A stretch of 64,000 nt of DNA from JAWPMV01 sp039819665 (GTDB taxonomy: Bacteria > Bacteroidota > Bacteroidia > J057): NCBI GenBank assembly GCA_039819665.1, contig JBCBRM010000007.1, positions 1 to 64,000 on the forward strand, given 5' to 3'. The position numbers and the translations under genes were made by a program. Below are positions 44,100 to 53,089 of the stretch, in pieces; positions within the stretch are counted from its first letter, which is position 1; each line of letters starts with the position of its first letter. The notes under the pieces were generated by a model, which worked only from the letters and a program-made list of their open reading frames with translations, did not search any database and was not told the origin of the DNA.

Positions 44100-45914
44100 A
44101 TGAGTACGGCTGTTCTCGACAAAGTAAAAAATCTACCACAGGCACCCGGTGTATATCGATTCCTCAACAAATCGGGTAAAATCCTTTATATCGGTAAGGC
44201 AAAAGATTTGCGCAAGCGGGTTAGCAGTTACTTTATGTCCGGTCGAAAGCACAGCTACCGAATTCAGCATTTAGTGGAAAGAATTGAGGACCTTGCCTAT
44301 ACCCTCACCAATAGTGAAATAGAAGCCCTGCTTCTCGAAAATAATCTGATTAAAACGCATCAGCCACGATACAACATCCTCCTGAAGGATGGGAAAACTT
44401 ATCCGTACATCTGTATCAAGAATGAGCGTTTCCCTCGAGTCTTTAGTACCAGGAATAGAGTAAAAGATGGTTCTCAGTATTTTGGTCCCTACCCTAGCGT
44501 GACCAATATGAAAACCATGCTAAGACTCATCCGGGATTTCGTTAAAATCAGAACCTGCAATTATTACTTGACTGACGCGAATATCAAGGCTGGGAAATTT
44601 AAGAAGTGTCTCGAGTTTCAAATCGGAAATTGTCTAGGGCCTTGTGAGGGATTACAGAGCGAAGAAGACTACATGGAGGGGATTGATCAGGTAAAACATA
44701 TCCTTAGAGGAAATCTAGGTCCGGTATTAAATAAGCTAGAAGAGCAGATGCAAGCTGCTGCAGAGAATTATGAATTTGAGAAAGCCGAACTTTTTAAGAA
44801 ACGCTGGGGAAGGCTAAGAGAATACAAGAGGAGAAGTCGGGTTGTATCTTCTTCTGTTAATGATCTCGAAGTTATTACGGTCTTACTCGAACAACATTTG
44901 GCCGTAGTCAACCATTTCAAAGTTCAAAATGGAGCCATAGTTCAGACCCATTCTTTTGAGTTTAAGCAAAAAAACCAGGAAACTGCCGAGGAAATTCTAT
45001 TAGCCAGTTTGGGTCAAATGCTGGCCGATCAGGATCAGGAGCTTTTTACCGACTGGGTCTCCAATATCGATATAAACCCTGCAGCTATTCCGGAAGGAAT
45101 CAATTGGTCTATCCCTCAAAAGGGAGATAAAAAGCATTTAATTGATCTTTCACTCAAAAATTGTAAAGCTCTTTTAACCGAAAAACTTTATACCCAGACC
45201 TTCAAGAAAAGGAGAAGTCAGGCAGAGATCATGGTCGACGAATTACAAAAGGAACTTCGCATGCCAGAGCCTCCTGATCATATAGAGTGTTTTGACAACT
45301 CTAATTTTCAGGGTTCTGCTCCGGTAGCTTCTTGTGTGGTATTTAAAAATGGAAAGCCTTCGAAAAGAGACTATCGCCACTTTAAAATCAAGACTGTCGA
45401 GGGACCTGATGATTTTGCCTCCATGGAAGAAATTGTTGAGCGGAGGTATAAACGCTTGTTGGATGAAAATCAGCCTTTACCTAAATTGATTCTGATTGAT
45501 GGGGGTAAAGGACAATTGAGTAGCGCAGCTAATTCTTTACGAAAACTTGGGCTTATCGATAAAATTCCCATCATTGGTATAGCTAAACGTTTGGAGGAAA
45601 TCTACCGTGTAGGAGATAGCATTCCTCTCCATATCGATAAAAAGAGCCCGGCTCTTTACTTACTACAACAGCTTCGAAATGAAGCTCACCGCTTTGCCAT
45701 CACTTTCCACAGAAACCTCCGTAGTAAAGCAGAAGGACAGCGCTCTAAGCTCACAAAAATAAAAGGCATTGGGAGCAAGGCGGAGCAGGAAATCCTGCAA
45801 ACCTTCAAGTCCGTCAAGAAGCTTAAAGCCGCCAGCCAAAAAGAGCTGGAAGCAAAACTAGGGAAGCATCGCGCTACTCTGGTGCTGAAGGCAATTGAGG
45901 AGGGGGTGATTTAA
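44100..45914 (+). CDS. uvrC: excinuclease ABC subunit C
   Basis: Makes both cuts around a bulky DNA lesion in nucleotide excision repair. 604 residues, the normal size. GIY-YIG nuclease (GVYRFLNKSGKILYIGKAKDLR, split, about 18-45) for the 3' cut; UVR motif near 205-240; the RNase H-like C-terminal nuclease with FDNSNFQGSAPVAS (about 400) and ILIDGGKGQL (about 465) for the 5' cut; and two helix-hairpin-helix motifs at the end (KIKGIGSKAEQEILQTF). It has a strong SD and lies 34 bases after the PBP1A gene. Confidence 0.96.
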   Translation: MSTAVLDKVKNLPQAPGVYRFLNKSGKILYIGKAKDLRKRVSSYFMSGRKHSYRIQHLVERIEDLAYTLTNSEIEALLLENNLIKTHQPRYNILLKDGKTYPYICIKNERFPRVFSTRNRVKDGSQYFGPYPSVTNMKTMLRLIRDFVKIRTCNYYLTDANIKAGKFKKCLEFQIGNCLGPCEGLQSEEDYMEGIDQVKHILRGNLGPVLNKLEEQMQAAAENYEFEKAELFKKRWGRLREYKRRSRVVSSSVNDLEVITVLLEQHLAVVNHFKVQNGAIVQTHSFEFKQKNQETAEEILLASLGQMLADQDQELFTDWVSNIDINPAAIPEGINWSIPQKGDKKHLIDLSLKNCKALLTEKLYTQTFKKRRSQAEIMVDELQKELRMPEPPDHIECFDNSNFQGSAPVASCVVFKNGKPSKRDYRHFKIKTVEGPDDFASMEEIVERRYKRLLDENQPLPKLILIDGGKGQLSSAANSLRKLGLIDKIPIIGIAKRLEEIYRVGDSIPLHIDKKSPALYLLQQLRNEAHRFAITFHRNLRSKAEGQRSKLTKIKGIGSKAEQEILQTFKSVKKLKAASQKELEAKLGKHRATLVLKAIEEGVI

Positions 45915-45938
45915 GCCCATTTTATTCTGACCTCTGTG

Positions 45939-46072
45939 TCATGCCGAGCAAAGTCGAGGGACCTCCATCTTTCAGACTAATCCTTTCCTATACATGTGAA
46001 GAATAATGGCAAAGCCATGGGTAATTAATTCAGACCCTTCCACTTCGGTCAGGGCGGCACAAGTGTTTGATT
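45939..46072. repeat. TGTCAT-ended dispersed repeat, copy 3
   Basis: Left end TGTCATGCCGAGCAAAGTCG; the right end, read inverted, is TGTGCCGCCCTGACCGAAG, with GGACCT / GGGTCT next inside. Same size and layout as the 11643 copy. No reading frame inside. Confidence 0.55.
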
Positions 46073-46088
46073 CTCCTACGACAACATT

Positions 46089-46213
46089 TGTCATCTCGAG
46101 GCTTGAATGCGTTTAGTTTCCTGCGCGCCGAAAGATCTTGTATTCTGCTTCTTTCTAAAATACACAATCTCTCAGCACTGCAAGCCAGCACACGACCGAG
46201 CTTCGAGATGACA
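46089..46213. repeat. TGTCAT-ended dispersed repeat, copy 4
   Basis: Ends TGTCATCTCGAGGCT and, inverted, TGTCATCTCGAAGCT (14 of 15 matching). The interior matches copy 2 at 30617-30727 (CTTGTATT, ATACAC, CTCTCAGC). It lies 16 bases after copy 3, so the uvrC-gldM2 gap is a repeat cluster. Confidence 0.65.
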
Positions 46214-46221
46214 ATGCCTTA

Positions 46222-46257
46222 AACCCAAAAGCGGACTACGAAAAGACGCAGTCCGCT
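46222..46257 (-). terminator. terminator of the second gldM gene
   Basis: Stem AGCGGACT / AGTCCGCT with inner CG pairs (46230-46257), followed on the minus strand by TTTGGGTTT, 8 bases after the stop. Confidence 0.75.
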
Positions 46258-46265
46258 GATTTCAT

Positions 46266-47939
46266 TTATCGAAGATCCACAGCCAGGGTTCTCACCCTTT
46301 CTGACAATTTCACTTCTTCTGTTTTTCCTCTAAAATTGATTCTTTCCACTCCTTCGATTACGAAAAATGCCCGATCTCCCGGACGCGCCTGCCGGATTTC
46401 AGCAGGAACAGGAAGACTAATCATTTCCAAAGCGTTCTGGTTGGCAACATTGATTGTGCGTAGGGTACGTGGGGGCCTGAGCCCATCTTTAAGCTTTATA
46501 CTGATTTTGGTAATGCGGTAACGGGCATCTCGTGGAAGCAGGCGTTTGAATTCAGCATCTGGAACCAATTTTACATGAAAACTACTACTTCGAGTAACAG
46601 ATGCCCCTCCTACATAAGGCCTTCTATTTACCCGAAAATCGATTTCAGGCTTTGGAGGGGAAATCACATTGTATTTGCGGTCATCGATCTTTAGGGTTCT
46701 TCCCTGTGTCTTAGAACTAACACTCACCACACTGCTTCTACCCGTAGGGATGATGAGAAACTTTTTCTTCGAATCATTCGCCTGATTTACCTGGGCATTG
46801 CTAGCTGTTACGACGGGATCATAGTGTACGCCCAAAGCAGGAACATCTATGTTCAGTCCGTTCCCGCAATTGCGATAAAGATTATTTACCGCCAAAGAAT
46901 ATACCTGTAATTCCGGCTTGGTAACCTTAAAGGATTGTCGGACTTGTAAGGTGTCAAAGCTTCCATCTGGTTTAGGGACATAAACCTGAGCTGTATAACT
47001 TTGTATTCCCTCTGTTTGACCTGCAGGAATGTTGCTAGCGTTTGCCATCACCTGTAAAGTCGCTGTATTTCCTCCCTTGTCTATACTCACTCTTCCTGAG
47101 GGACTACTGAAATCAGGTTTAACCTGACGGGACACCATACCAACTGACAACTGGGTCTCAAAAGGAAGCCCAGCAGGTACGATTTGGGCAAGTGGGGAAC
47201 TAATAGCGACTATGCTATCAACAATGATAGTTACTTTGCCTGCGATGCGGTTATTAAGCAACTCCAGGAGTTCTTTCTCCTGCTGGAGAATATCCACCCG
47301 CAAAGCTTCCAAAGTTGCCAAATTAGCAACTACTGGCCCTTCAAAGGTGTACTGCTCCCAACGCTTGCCCGGGTCCTTACTACTCTCTTTTGGGTCTTGT
47401 CTCAGCAAAGGTTCCTTTTGCATGGAATCCATTACCTGCGAATTGTAAATCGAAGTCAAGTTCCGTGCGTATTGATCTAGGCTTTCTCGTAAATCATAGG
47501 CCTGCCCCTCCCCTCTTCGCTGATTAGCTTCTTCAGTTTCGCCCATCCAATACACATAGTTTTCATCCAATTCATCCTTTTTGGTAAACTCTTTTTTCTC
47601 CGGATCATATTTCGCCAACTTCTCCATTTCCAGTACATGATGATCAAGAGATAATAATAGATCATTGGTCATTTTTTGGACCTGGGCCAAGGTATCGATC
47701 AAGCCTTTGTTATCGTCCTTTTTTTCTATTTCCATCTGCCTTTCTATTTCAGCATTCATGATGGAGATAAATCCCTGATTATTGCTTTCTGCCTGAGTTG
47801 CCGATATCTTGAGTCGTTCTCGAATAGACTCAAAGGAATCCAAGACTTCATTGGTTACATTCATTGCGAGCATGGCCAGCAAGACGAAGTACATCATATT
47901 TATCATCTTCTGTCGGGGTGATACTTTCTGATTTGCCAT
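46266..47939 (-). CDS. second GldM-like T9SS motor protein
   Basis: 557 residues, a paralogue of the GldM encoded at 49155-50846. It keeps the N-terminal SPRQKMINMMYFVLLAMLAMNV membrane helix (split after 20 residues: SPRQKMINMMYFVLLAMLAM), the following coiled-coil and the long periplasmic domains (ALRVDILQQEKELLELLNNR; CGNGLNIDVPALG; C-terminal PGDRAFFVIEGVERI). GldM dimers span the inner membrane with GldL and turn proton flow into motion or secretion. This copy comes after gldN and its terminator, so it probably has its own promoter. Whether it mixes with GldM1 or forms another motor is unknown. Confidence 0.88.
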   Translation of the reverse strand: MANQKVSPRQKMINMMYFVLLAMLAMNVTNEVLDSFESIRERLKISATQAESNNQGFISIMNAEIERQMEIEKKDDNKGLIDTLAQVQKMTNDLLLSLDHHVLEMEKLAKYDPEKKEFTKKDELDENYVYWMGETEEANQRRGEGQAYDLRESLDQYARNLTSIYNSQVMDSMQKEPLLRQDPKESSKDPGKRWEQYTFEGPVVANLATLEALRVDILQQEKELLELLNNRIAGKVTIIVDSIVAISSPLAQIVPAGLPFETQLSVGMVSRQVKPDFSSPSGRVSIDKGGNTATLQVMANASNIPAGQTEGIQSYTAQVYVPKPDGSFDTLQVRQSFKVTKPELQVYSLAVNNLYRNCGNGLNIDVPALGVHYDPVVTASNAQVNQANDSKKKFLIIPTGRSSVVSVSSKTQGRTLKIDDRKYNVISPPKPEIDFRVNRRPYVGGASVTRSSSFHVKLVPDAEFKRLLPRDARYRITKISIKLKDGLRPPRTLRTINVANQNALEMISLPVPAEIRQARPGDRAFFVIEGVERINFRGKTEEVKLSERVRTLAVDLR

Positions 47940-48089
47940 AATTTCTTTCTGATGGTTTGATAAAGAGCATACTTCTCCCAGGCCGATTTTTGGCTTTTCG
48001 GCTGTATTAAATATTCGTATGAGTGGTTGAATTATGCTATACTCCCATAATGGCGGATGGGAGAAAGGTTACAGGGGAGGAAGGAAAAA

Positions 48090-48134
48090 GTGTTCTGGTG
48101 CACTTGCTGGTGTTTTTGAGAAATACCAGAACAC
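48090..48134. promoter_or_regulatory. inverted repeat upstream of the second gldM
   Basis: Perfect 10-bp arms GTGTTCTGGT (48090-48099) and ACCAGAACAC (48125-48134) with a 25-base loop, 150 bases upstream of gldM2 and just past the gldN terminator. Possible regulator site or leader structure. The remainder of the 47940-48160 gap holds no gene. Confidence 0.35.
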
Positions 48135-48160
48135 GAGAAAATGAAAACACCTGGACACAT

Positions 48161-48202
48161 AAAAAAAACCCGGCACTGATCTTCTCAGTGCCGGGTTTTT
48201 TT
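48161..48202 (-). terminator. bidirectional-looking terminator of gldN
   Basis: Perfect 11-bp stem CCCGGCACTGA / TCAGTGCCGGG (48169-48195), with eight A on one side and seven T on the other, so it can end transcripts from either strand. It follows the gldN stop by 24 bases. Confidence 0.9.
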
Positions 48203-48218
48203 AAATCATTTCCTGCTA

Positions 48219-49121
48219 TTAGTAGCTCCAAAGGTGGTGCTCAAATTCAACCATCTTTTGACGACGGTATTCAGATTCATGGAGTGAGCGAATACCTTCA
48301 CCAGATATATCGATGATATAGCTGTGGAACAAACGAAGCTCGAATACTTCACGCAAAGTTTTGTACTCAGCGTCATTATAACGGTTCTTCCATTGTGCAC
48401 TTTCCAAAGTTTCACGAACGTCATCATAACGGAATGTGATCAGCTGCTTCTCAGGAAGCGTTTCGCCTGGATCAGTCCAAATGATATCGATCAACTGGAT
48501 GTCATACACCATGTCAGAACGAGTCTTGTCGAAAATTCTATCTTCGATAAAGTGAACTACATTTTCAAATGGGGCGGGATCAAAATCACCCCCACCAAAT
48601 GCAGATGCATCAACTTCGTCAATGGAGTCTCCTAATTCGTCTCCCCCAAATCCATCATCTCCATCGTCACCGAACCCCCAGTCATCTTCATCATCTCCAT
48701 CGAAGTCATCAAATCCTTCGCCATCCTCTCCATCACCAAAATCATCTTCAGCTCCGGAATCAAAATCATCTTCACCTTCAAGGCTACCTTCGATCTCCTG
48801 GATCTTTTGTAGTACCTCGTCATAACTCATGGGCTTCTCAAGGCTATCGGGGTCAAAAGCCACGAACTTACCTTGCTTAAGGCCATTGAACAGGGTCATG
48901 ATCAATCCATCAGTTTCTGCATAAGGAGTATTATCTCCTGTGTAGAAGCTGCTCTCGCGTTTGATCAATGGGCTGTTTACCTTTTCATTGAGGTCAATGC
49001 GGTTTACAACCTTGCGACGCCAGAAGTGGTCTTCAGGACGGATTTCTTCAGTCTTGAACTGTGCCAAAGCCGGGAGACTGAAAGCCGTAAGTAGGATGGT
49101 GACAAGCAGGATATTTCTCAT
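48219..49121 (-). CDS. gldN: T9SS ring protein GldN with an acidic insert
   Basis: Periplasmic partner of the lipoprotein GldK in the T9SS ring. 300 residues with a signal peptide (ends SLPALA, about 20). Conserved parts: DHFWRRKVVNRIDLNEKVN (about 31-49), and the C-terminal RLFHSYIIDISGEGIRSL and KMVEFEHHLWSY. Odd: residues about 112-182 are an insert made almost only of Asp, Glu, Gly and Phe (for example DDFGDGEDGEGFDDFDGDDE), which could be disordered or bind calcium. 33 bases after gldM, same operon. Confidence 0.92.
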   Translation of the reverse strand: MRNILLVTILLTAFSLPALAQFKTEEIRPEDHFWRRKVVNRIDLNEKVNSPLIKRESSFYTGDNTPYAETDGLIMTLFNGLKQGKFVAFDPDSLEKPMSYDEVLQKIQEIEGSLEGEDDFDSGAEDDFGDGEDGEGFDDFDGDDEDDWGFGDDGDDGFGGDELGDSIDEVDASAFGGGDFDPAPFENVVHFIEDRIFDKTRSDMVYDIQLIDIIWTDPGETLPEKQLITFRYDDVRETLESAQWKNRYNDAEYKTLREVFELRLFHSYIIDISGEGIRSLHESEYRRQKMVEFEHHLWSY

Positions 49122-49154
49122 ATTTCAATAAAGTATTTGATCAACAGATCTAGA

Positions 49155-50846
49155 TTATTTAACAACCACCTGGAGAGTTCTCTCTACTTCAGAGAAACGC
49201 TTATCCACGATGCGTTTGTTTTGGAAATTTGTTCTATAAATATCATTCAGAATGATGTAAACAGCGGTACCTGCGCGCGCCTGCCTTACTTGAGTACCCA
49301 TAGTAATGTTGATGGGCTTCAAGGCATCTTTACCAGCTGTATTTACACGATTCACAGTGGTTGGTGGTCCAAGAGAAAGCTGAGCTTTTACTTCAACACT
49401 ACCAATTCCATATCTTGCGTCTTGAGGAAGAGCAGAAGCAAAGTCCTGATCAGCTTGAAGTCTCACCTGAACACGGCTAGACTTGGAAACTGGTCCTTTT
49501 ACTTGTTTTCCGTTTACACGCATATCGATTCCTGGTTTGGGAGGACGAATTACTTTGTAATCTACGTTCCCAATCAGAAGCTTCTGTCCATTTGTTACAC
49601 TACTTACGGCAACTCTTGCCGTTCTTCCTGTTGGTACAATCCGGAATTTTTTCTTGGATTTTTTGTTAGGAATTACAGAACCATTGTTAACAGATACAGA
49701 TGGATTGTATTGATCTCCCAAAGCAGGAACATCTATGTTCACATCATTTCCACACTGAGAATAGAGGATTTGAATAGCAGCAGAAGTAATCACAACTTCA
49801 GGCTTACGAACCACAAACTCAGCTGTTTTATTGATGGTTTCAAATCCACCGGTAGCCTTTGGTACCTGTACGGTGTAAGTATAAGACTGCTTTCCTTCGT
49901 TTCTTCCTTTGGGGATAGAACCGCCTCTGGCCCCAATGGTCAACAATGCGCCGCCATCTTCCTCAACTTTGATTGAACCAGAGCTACTAGAGAACTTTGG
50001 TTGAATCTGGCTAGAAGACATCGCTACATAAAGCTTGGTCTGGAATTGCAGCCCCGCAGGAACAATGGTAGAAATAGGTGCATTGATATCAACCACTTTA
50101 TCAGCTTTGAAGGTTGCTACTCCCAAGCGAGAGTTGAGCAAGTCAAGCAGTGATTTTTCTTTTTCGTAGATATCCAGTTTAATTTTCTCAAGCATCGCAG
50201 TATTTGCAATTGCTGGACCTTCGAACGTGAAGAGTTCCCATGTTTTAGGATCTCCGTCCTGAGTATCTTCAGGTCTTGCATCCTTAGTGAGCAATTCTTC
50301 CTGTAGATTCAATCTTTGAGATTGGTCCTTTAGCTGAGCATTGTACATGTCAACCAGATATTTCACATAGCCATCCAGCTCCTGGTGAAGCGTATAAGCT
50401 TCTCCTTCTCCTCTTCCATCATTAGCTTCTTGAGCATCACCTTGTCCTAACCAATATTGGATGTTTTTCTCAGTTTCACCGAGGTTAATCAATTTATTGG
50501 TTTCGGGATCACGCTTGATGATCTCATTTTCGAGATGACTAATATGTCCATTTATTTTACCGATGATCTCACTGGTTTGTCCTTTGATTTGGTCTAGGGT
50601 ATCCAGCAATCCTTCGTTGGTACGCTTTCCTTCGTTCTTGATCTCTTCATTGATGGTTTCTTTCATCAATGCCATAAAGTCTCCGGAATTTGCATTTGCT
50701 TCCAGAGCGGATGTGCCCAATTTATCTTTGAATACCTGGAAGGCATTCAGAATCTCGGCACTTACGTTCAAGGCAAGAAGCGCGAGCAACACGAGATACA
50801 TCATGTTGATCATTTTCTGCCTTGGTGATAATTTACCTGATGCCAT
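49155..50846 (-). CDS. gldM: T9SS motor subunit GldM
   Basis: 563 residues. N-terminal membrane helix MYLVLLALLALNVSAEIL after SPRQKMINM, with the conserved basic SPRQ opening; then a coiled-coil domain and three periplasmic beta domains, ending VDKRFSEVERTLQVVVK. With GldL it forms the 5:2 proton-driven motor (known for the family) and contacts the GldK-GldN ring. Located between gldL (51 bases) and gldN (33 bases) in the standard order. Confidence 0.95.
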   Translation of the reverse strand: MASGKLSPRQKMINMMYLVLLALLALNVSAEILNAFQVFKDKLGTSALEANANSGDFMALMKETINEEIKNEGKRTNEGLLDTLDQIKGQTSEIIGKINGHISHLENEIIKRDPETNKLINLGETEKNIQYWLGQGDAQEANDGRGEGEAYTLHQELDGYVKYLVDMYNAQLKDQSQRLNLQEELLTKDARPEDTQDGDPKTWELFTFEGPAIANTAMLEKIKLDIYEKEKSLLDLLNSRLGVATFKADKVVDINAPISTIVPAGLQFQTKLYVAMSSSQIQPKFSSSSGSIKVEEDGGALLTIGARGGSIPKGRNEGKQSYTYTVQVPKATGGFETINKTAEFVVRKPEVVITSAAIQILYSQCGNDVNIDVPALGDQYNPSVSVNNGSVIPNKKSKKKFRIVPTGRTARVAVSSVTNGQKLLIGNVDYKVIRPPKPGIDMRVNGKQVKGPVSKSSRVQVRLQADQDFASALPQDARYGIGSVEVKAQLSLGPPTTVNRVNTAGKDALKPINITMGTQVRQARAGTAVYIILNDIYRTNFQNKRIVDKRFSEVERTLQVVVK

Positions 50847-50896
50847 AACTTATTCCTTTCTGATTTAGGTTAATAAATAATTAGAGAAAGGATGCA

Positions 50897-51676
50897 TTAG
50901 CTGGCACCACCAGCCATTGCAGAAAGCATGTTACCGTAAACATTGTTGAGGCGCTGCAAATTCTTATTTAGAACTGCCATTCCATCTTTGTATTGCTGAG
51001 CATCAGCAGAAGCTTCAGACATGCTTTGCATAGCTTCAGACATGCTAGCATAAAACTGGTTCAAAGACTTCAAGTGAGTCTTGGCATCTTGCAATTCAAG
51101 CTCATAGATAGAGTTCAGAGAGCTCAGGTTGCGAGTGATTGTTTGAACCTGCTCGTGGTAGGCTTGCGCATCAGTTGCAGCATTAGCGAATCCAGACATA
51201 GAATCAACAGCGATAGAATAGCTTTGATTCAGGCTTTCGATTTTGCTAGAAGCTTCTTTGATTTTGCTCGCATACTCATTAGTTGCACCAGCAGCGTCAG
51301 TAACGCTTGAAAGTTTGGATACATTGTCATTGAGTCCGGTCAGTGTAGTGGAGAGTTCACCGAAAACAGCACCGTCGAGATTTTTAACATCCTGTGTCCA
51401 GGTAGTATCTACTAATGTATCACCTACCATAGAGTCATCAGCAAGGACAGGATATACTCTTTCCCAATCATATTCTTCTGAAGGTGGATCGACAGCTGAG
51501 ATCAAGAATACGAATGCTTCTGTAAACATTCCGATGATCAGCATTTCGTTCGCCCCTTCCCAGTGTAATATCTTAAAAAGGGCTCCTACGATTACCACTG
51601 CTGCGGCGGCACCATATATGAAGTTCATGGTTACCTGCGCTCCACGCGACTTTAATAAACCTTTTTTTCTTGCCAT
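50897..51676 (-). CDS. gldL: T9SS motor subunit GldL
   Basis: 259 residues. Two membrane helices: the first with FIYGAAAAVVIVGALFKILHW, cut here as GAAAAVVIVGALFKILH (about 22-38) containing Lys35, and the second MLIIGMFTEAFVFLISAV (about 45-62) containing Glu53. These polar residues match the proton path of the GldLM motor. A long coiled-coil C terminus with LSSVTDAAGATNEYAS follows. The gene comes after a hairpin in the gldK-gldL gap. Confidence 0.94.
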   Translation of the reverse strand: MARKKGLLKSRGAQVTMNFIYGAAAAVVIVGALFKILHWEGANEMLIIGMFTEAFVFLISAVDPPSEEYDWERVYPVLADDSMVGDTLVDTTWTQDVKNLDGAVFGELSTTLTGLNDNVSKLSSVTDAAGATNEYASKIKEASSKIESLNQSYSIAVDSMSGFANAATDAQAYHEQVQTITRNLSSLNSIYELELQDAKTHLKSLNQFYASMSEAMQSMSEASADAQQYKDGMAVLNKNLQRLNNVYGNMLSAMAGGAS

Positions 51677-51737
51677 TTTACTTTCCTTAAATTTTGCCTG
51701 ATGATGATTGATTTTTGTTTATGAGATGATATTGAAG

Positions 51738-51773
51738 GAGTGTTGCTTGCCTCATGCGAACAAGACAACACTC
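51738..51773 (-). promoter_or_regulatory. hairpin between gldK and gldL
   Basis: Stem GAGTGTTG+CTTG / CAAG+CAACACTC (12 bp with one bulged base, 11-base loop) in the 137-base gldK-gldL space. No T-run follows, so it is more likely an mRNA processing or stability element that sets different GldK and GldL amounts. Confidence 0.5.
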
Positions 51774-51813
51774 TTACTAATTCTTCAAATATCTGTCAAT
51801 GAAATTTTGCTTT

Positions 51814-52896
51814 TTAGAAGTTACCAGCAGCGCCTGAGCGTCCGATAACTGTTACCGCAGTACGGAATCCAATGAAGGACTTAGCTGTATCTGCATACTC
51901 GAAAGAACGAGTACCACAAGAGAGGAAGTATCCTATATCTTTCCATGATCCACCGCGGATAACTTTGCGGATTTTGCCGCCACCTGGAATTCTTACTTCA
52001 TCCGGGAAGCGATCGCGATCGTAGTATACAGGGTTTAGGTCATGTGCATATCTGTAACCTGTTTCTTCAAAGTCATCTTCACACCATTCTGCTACGTTTC
52101 CAGGCATATCCCAGAGACCATATTCGTTGGGGAAGTAAGCTCCAACAGGAGACGTATATTCAAAGTTATCAGCGATGTAATCTCCTCTACCAGGTTTGAA
52201 GTTAGCGAGGAAACAACCTTTGCTATTTCTTAGATATGGACTTTCCCATGGGAAGATTTTGTGCTCGTATCCTCCTCTTGCACCGTATTCCCACTCTGCT
52301 TCTGTAGGGAGGCGGAAACGAGGCATTGCAGGCAATTCTTTCTCTTCTCTATACTGGTTCAAGTGAAGCGTACGCCACTTACAGAATTCCTGAGCAGCAT
52401 ACCAGTTTACTCCAACAACTGGGTAGTTGTCGAAAGCTGGATGCCAGAAATAATTTTCCATTAATGGCTCATTGTATGCGTATGCGAAATCACGAATCCA
52501 AACTGTAGTGTCAGGAATGATGATCTCCTGCAAAATGGGGTCTATAGTGTCAAGGGCACCGTTTTGCTGGAATGCATTTGCTTCATTAGCGGAAGGTCCA
52601 TAAACGAACTGACGATACTGGTTATTAGTAATCTCAAATTCATCCATGAAATACCCACTGATCGTAATCTGGCGATTATGAGCGATTTGGGAGTAAGGAA
52701 CGTCCTGGTCATTTTGTCCCATGTGGAAACTACCAGGGGTAACGAATACCATGCCCATAGGCTGGTACTGATCCCATTCTAGTCTGTCTGTAACTCCAGT
52801 CAGTTCACCATGGTGTCCAGTTCCTTTGCCGCCGAAAAGCCCACAGCCTGAAGCGATGAATGCCAAGACGGTGAGTGAGAGAAATGCCTTTTTCAT
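51814..52896 (-). CDS. gldK: T9SS ring lipoprotein GldK
   Basis: Outer-membrane lipoprotein that forms the T9SS ring with GldN. I take the ATG at 52896 (MKKAFLSLTVLAFIASGC), 360 residues, because it gives a proper lipobox (ASGC, Cys18); an ATG at 52950 adds 18 residues that would bury the signal peptide. The body is an FGE/SUMF1-like domain (FVTPGSFHMGQNDQD, FRLPTEAEWEYGARGG, GLWDMPGNVAEWCEDD, KVIRGGSWKD), a fold used for binding here, as the catalytic Cys pair of formylglycine enzymes is not expected. First of gldKLMN; porP/sprF lies upstream. Confidence 0.95.
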   Translation of the reverse strand: MKKAFLSLTVLAFIASGCGLFGGKGTGHHGELTGVTDRLEWDQYQPMGMVFVTPGSFHMGQNDQDVPYSQIAHNRQITISGYFMDEFEITNNQYRQFVYGPSANEANAFQQNGALDTIDPILQEIIIPDTTVWIRDFAYAYNEPLMENYFWHPAFDNYPVVGVNWYAAQEFCKWRTLHLNQYREEKELPAMPRFRLPTEAEWEYGARGGYEHKIFPWESPYLRNSKGCFLANFKPGRGDYIADNFEYTSPVGAYFPNEYGLWDMPGNVAEWCEDDFEETGYRYAHDLNPVYYDRDRFPDEVRIPGGGKIRKVIRGGSWKDIGYFLSCGTRSFEYADTAKSFIGFRTAVTVIGRSGAAGNF

Positions 52897-53089
52897 ATCT
52901 GCGAAAAGTTTCAAATAAGTATTTATCCAGTAGAAATGATTAACTCGCAAAAAAACGAAGTAAAAAGATCATCTAATATAAATTGCCGCTCTATATTTTG
53001 ATCTCCTCATTATTTACTACGCTATTTTATAAAGATTATTGAATTATTTAAAAGTAATATCACACAAATGTTAACACACTTTAGAACGC

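Noticed and set aside
48569..48880. His/Gln/Pro-rich and Ser/Pro-rich frames on the plus strand
   Set aside because: They are the complement of the acidic GAT/GAC/GAA repeat region of gldN and not proteins.
49137..49976. 279-residue plus-strand reading frame
   Set aside because: It lies fully antisense to gldM, has an implausible Ser/Tyr/Asn-rich composition and no motif.
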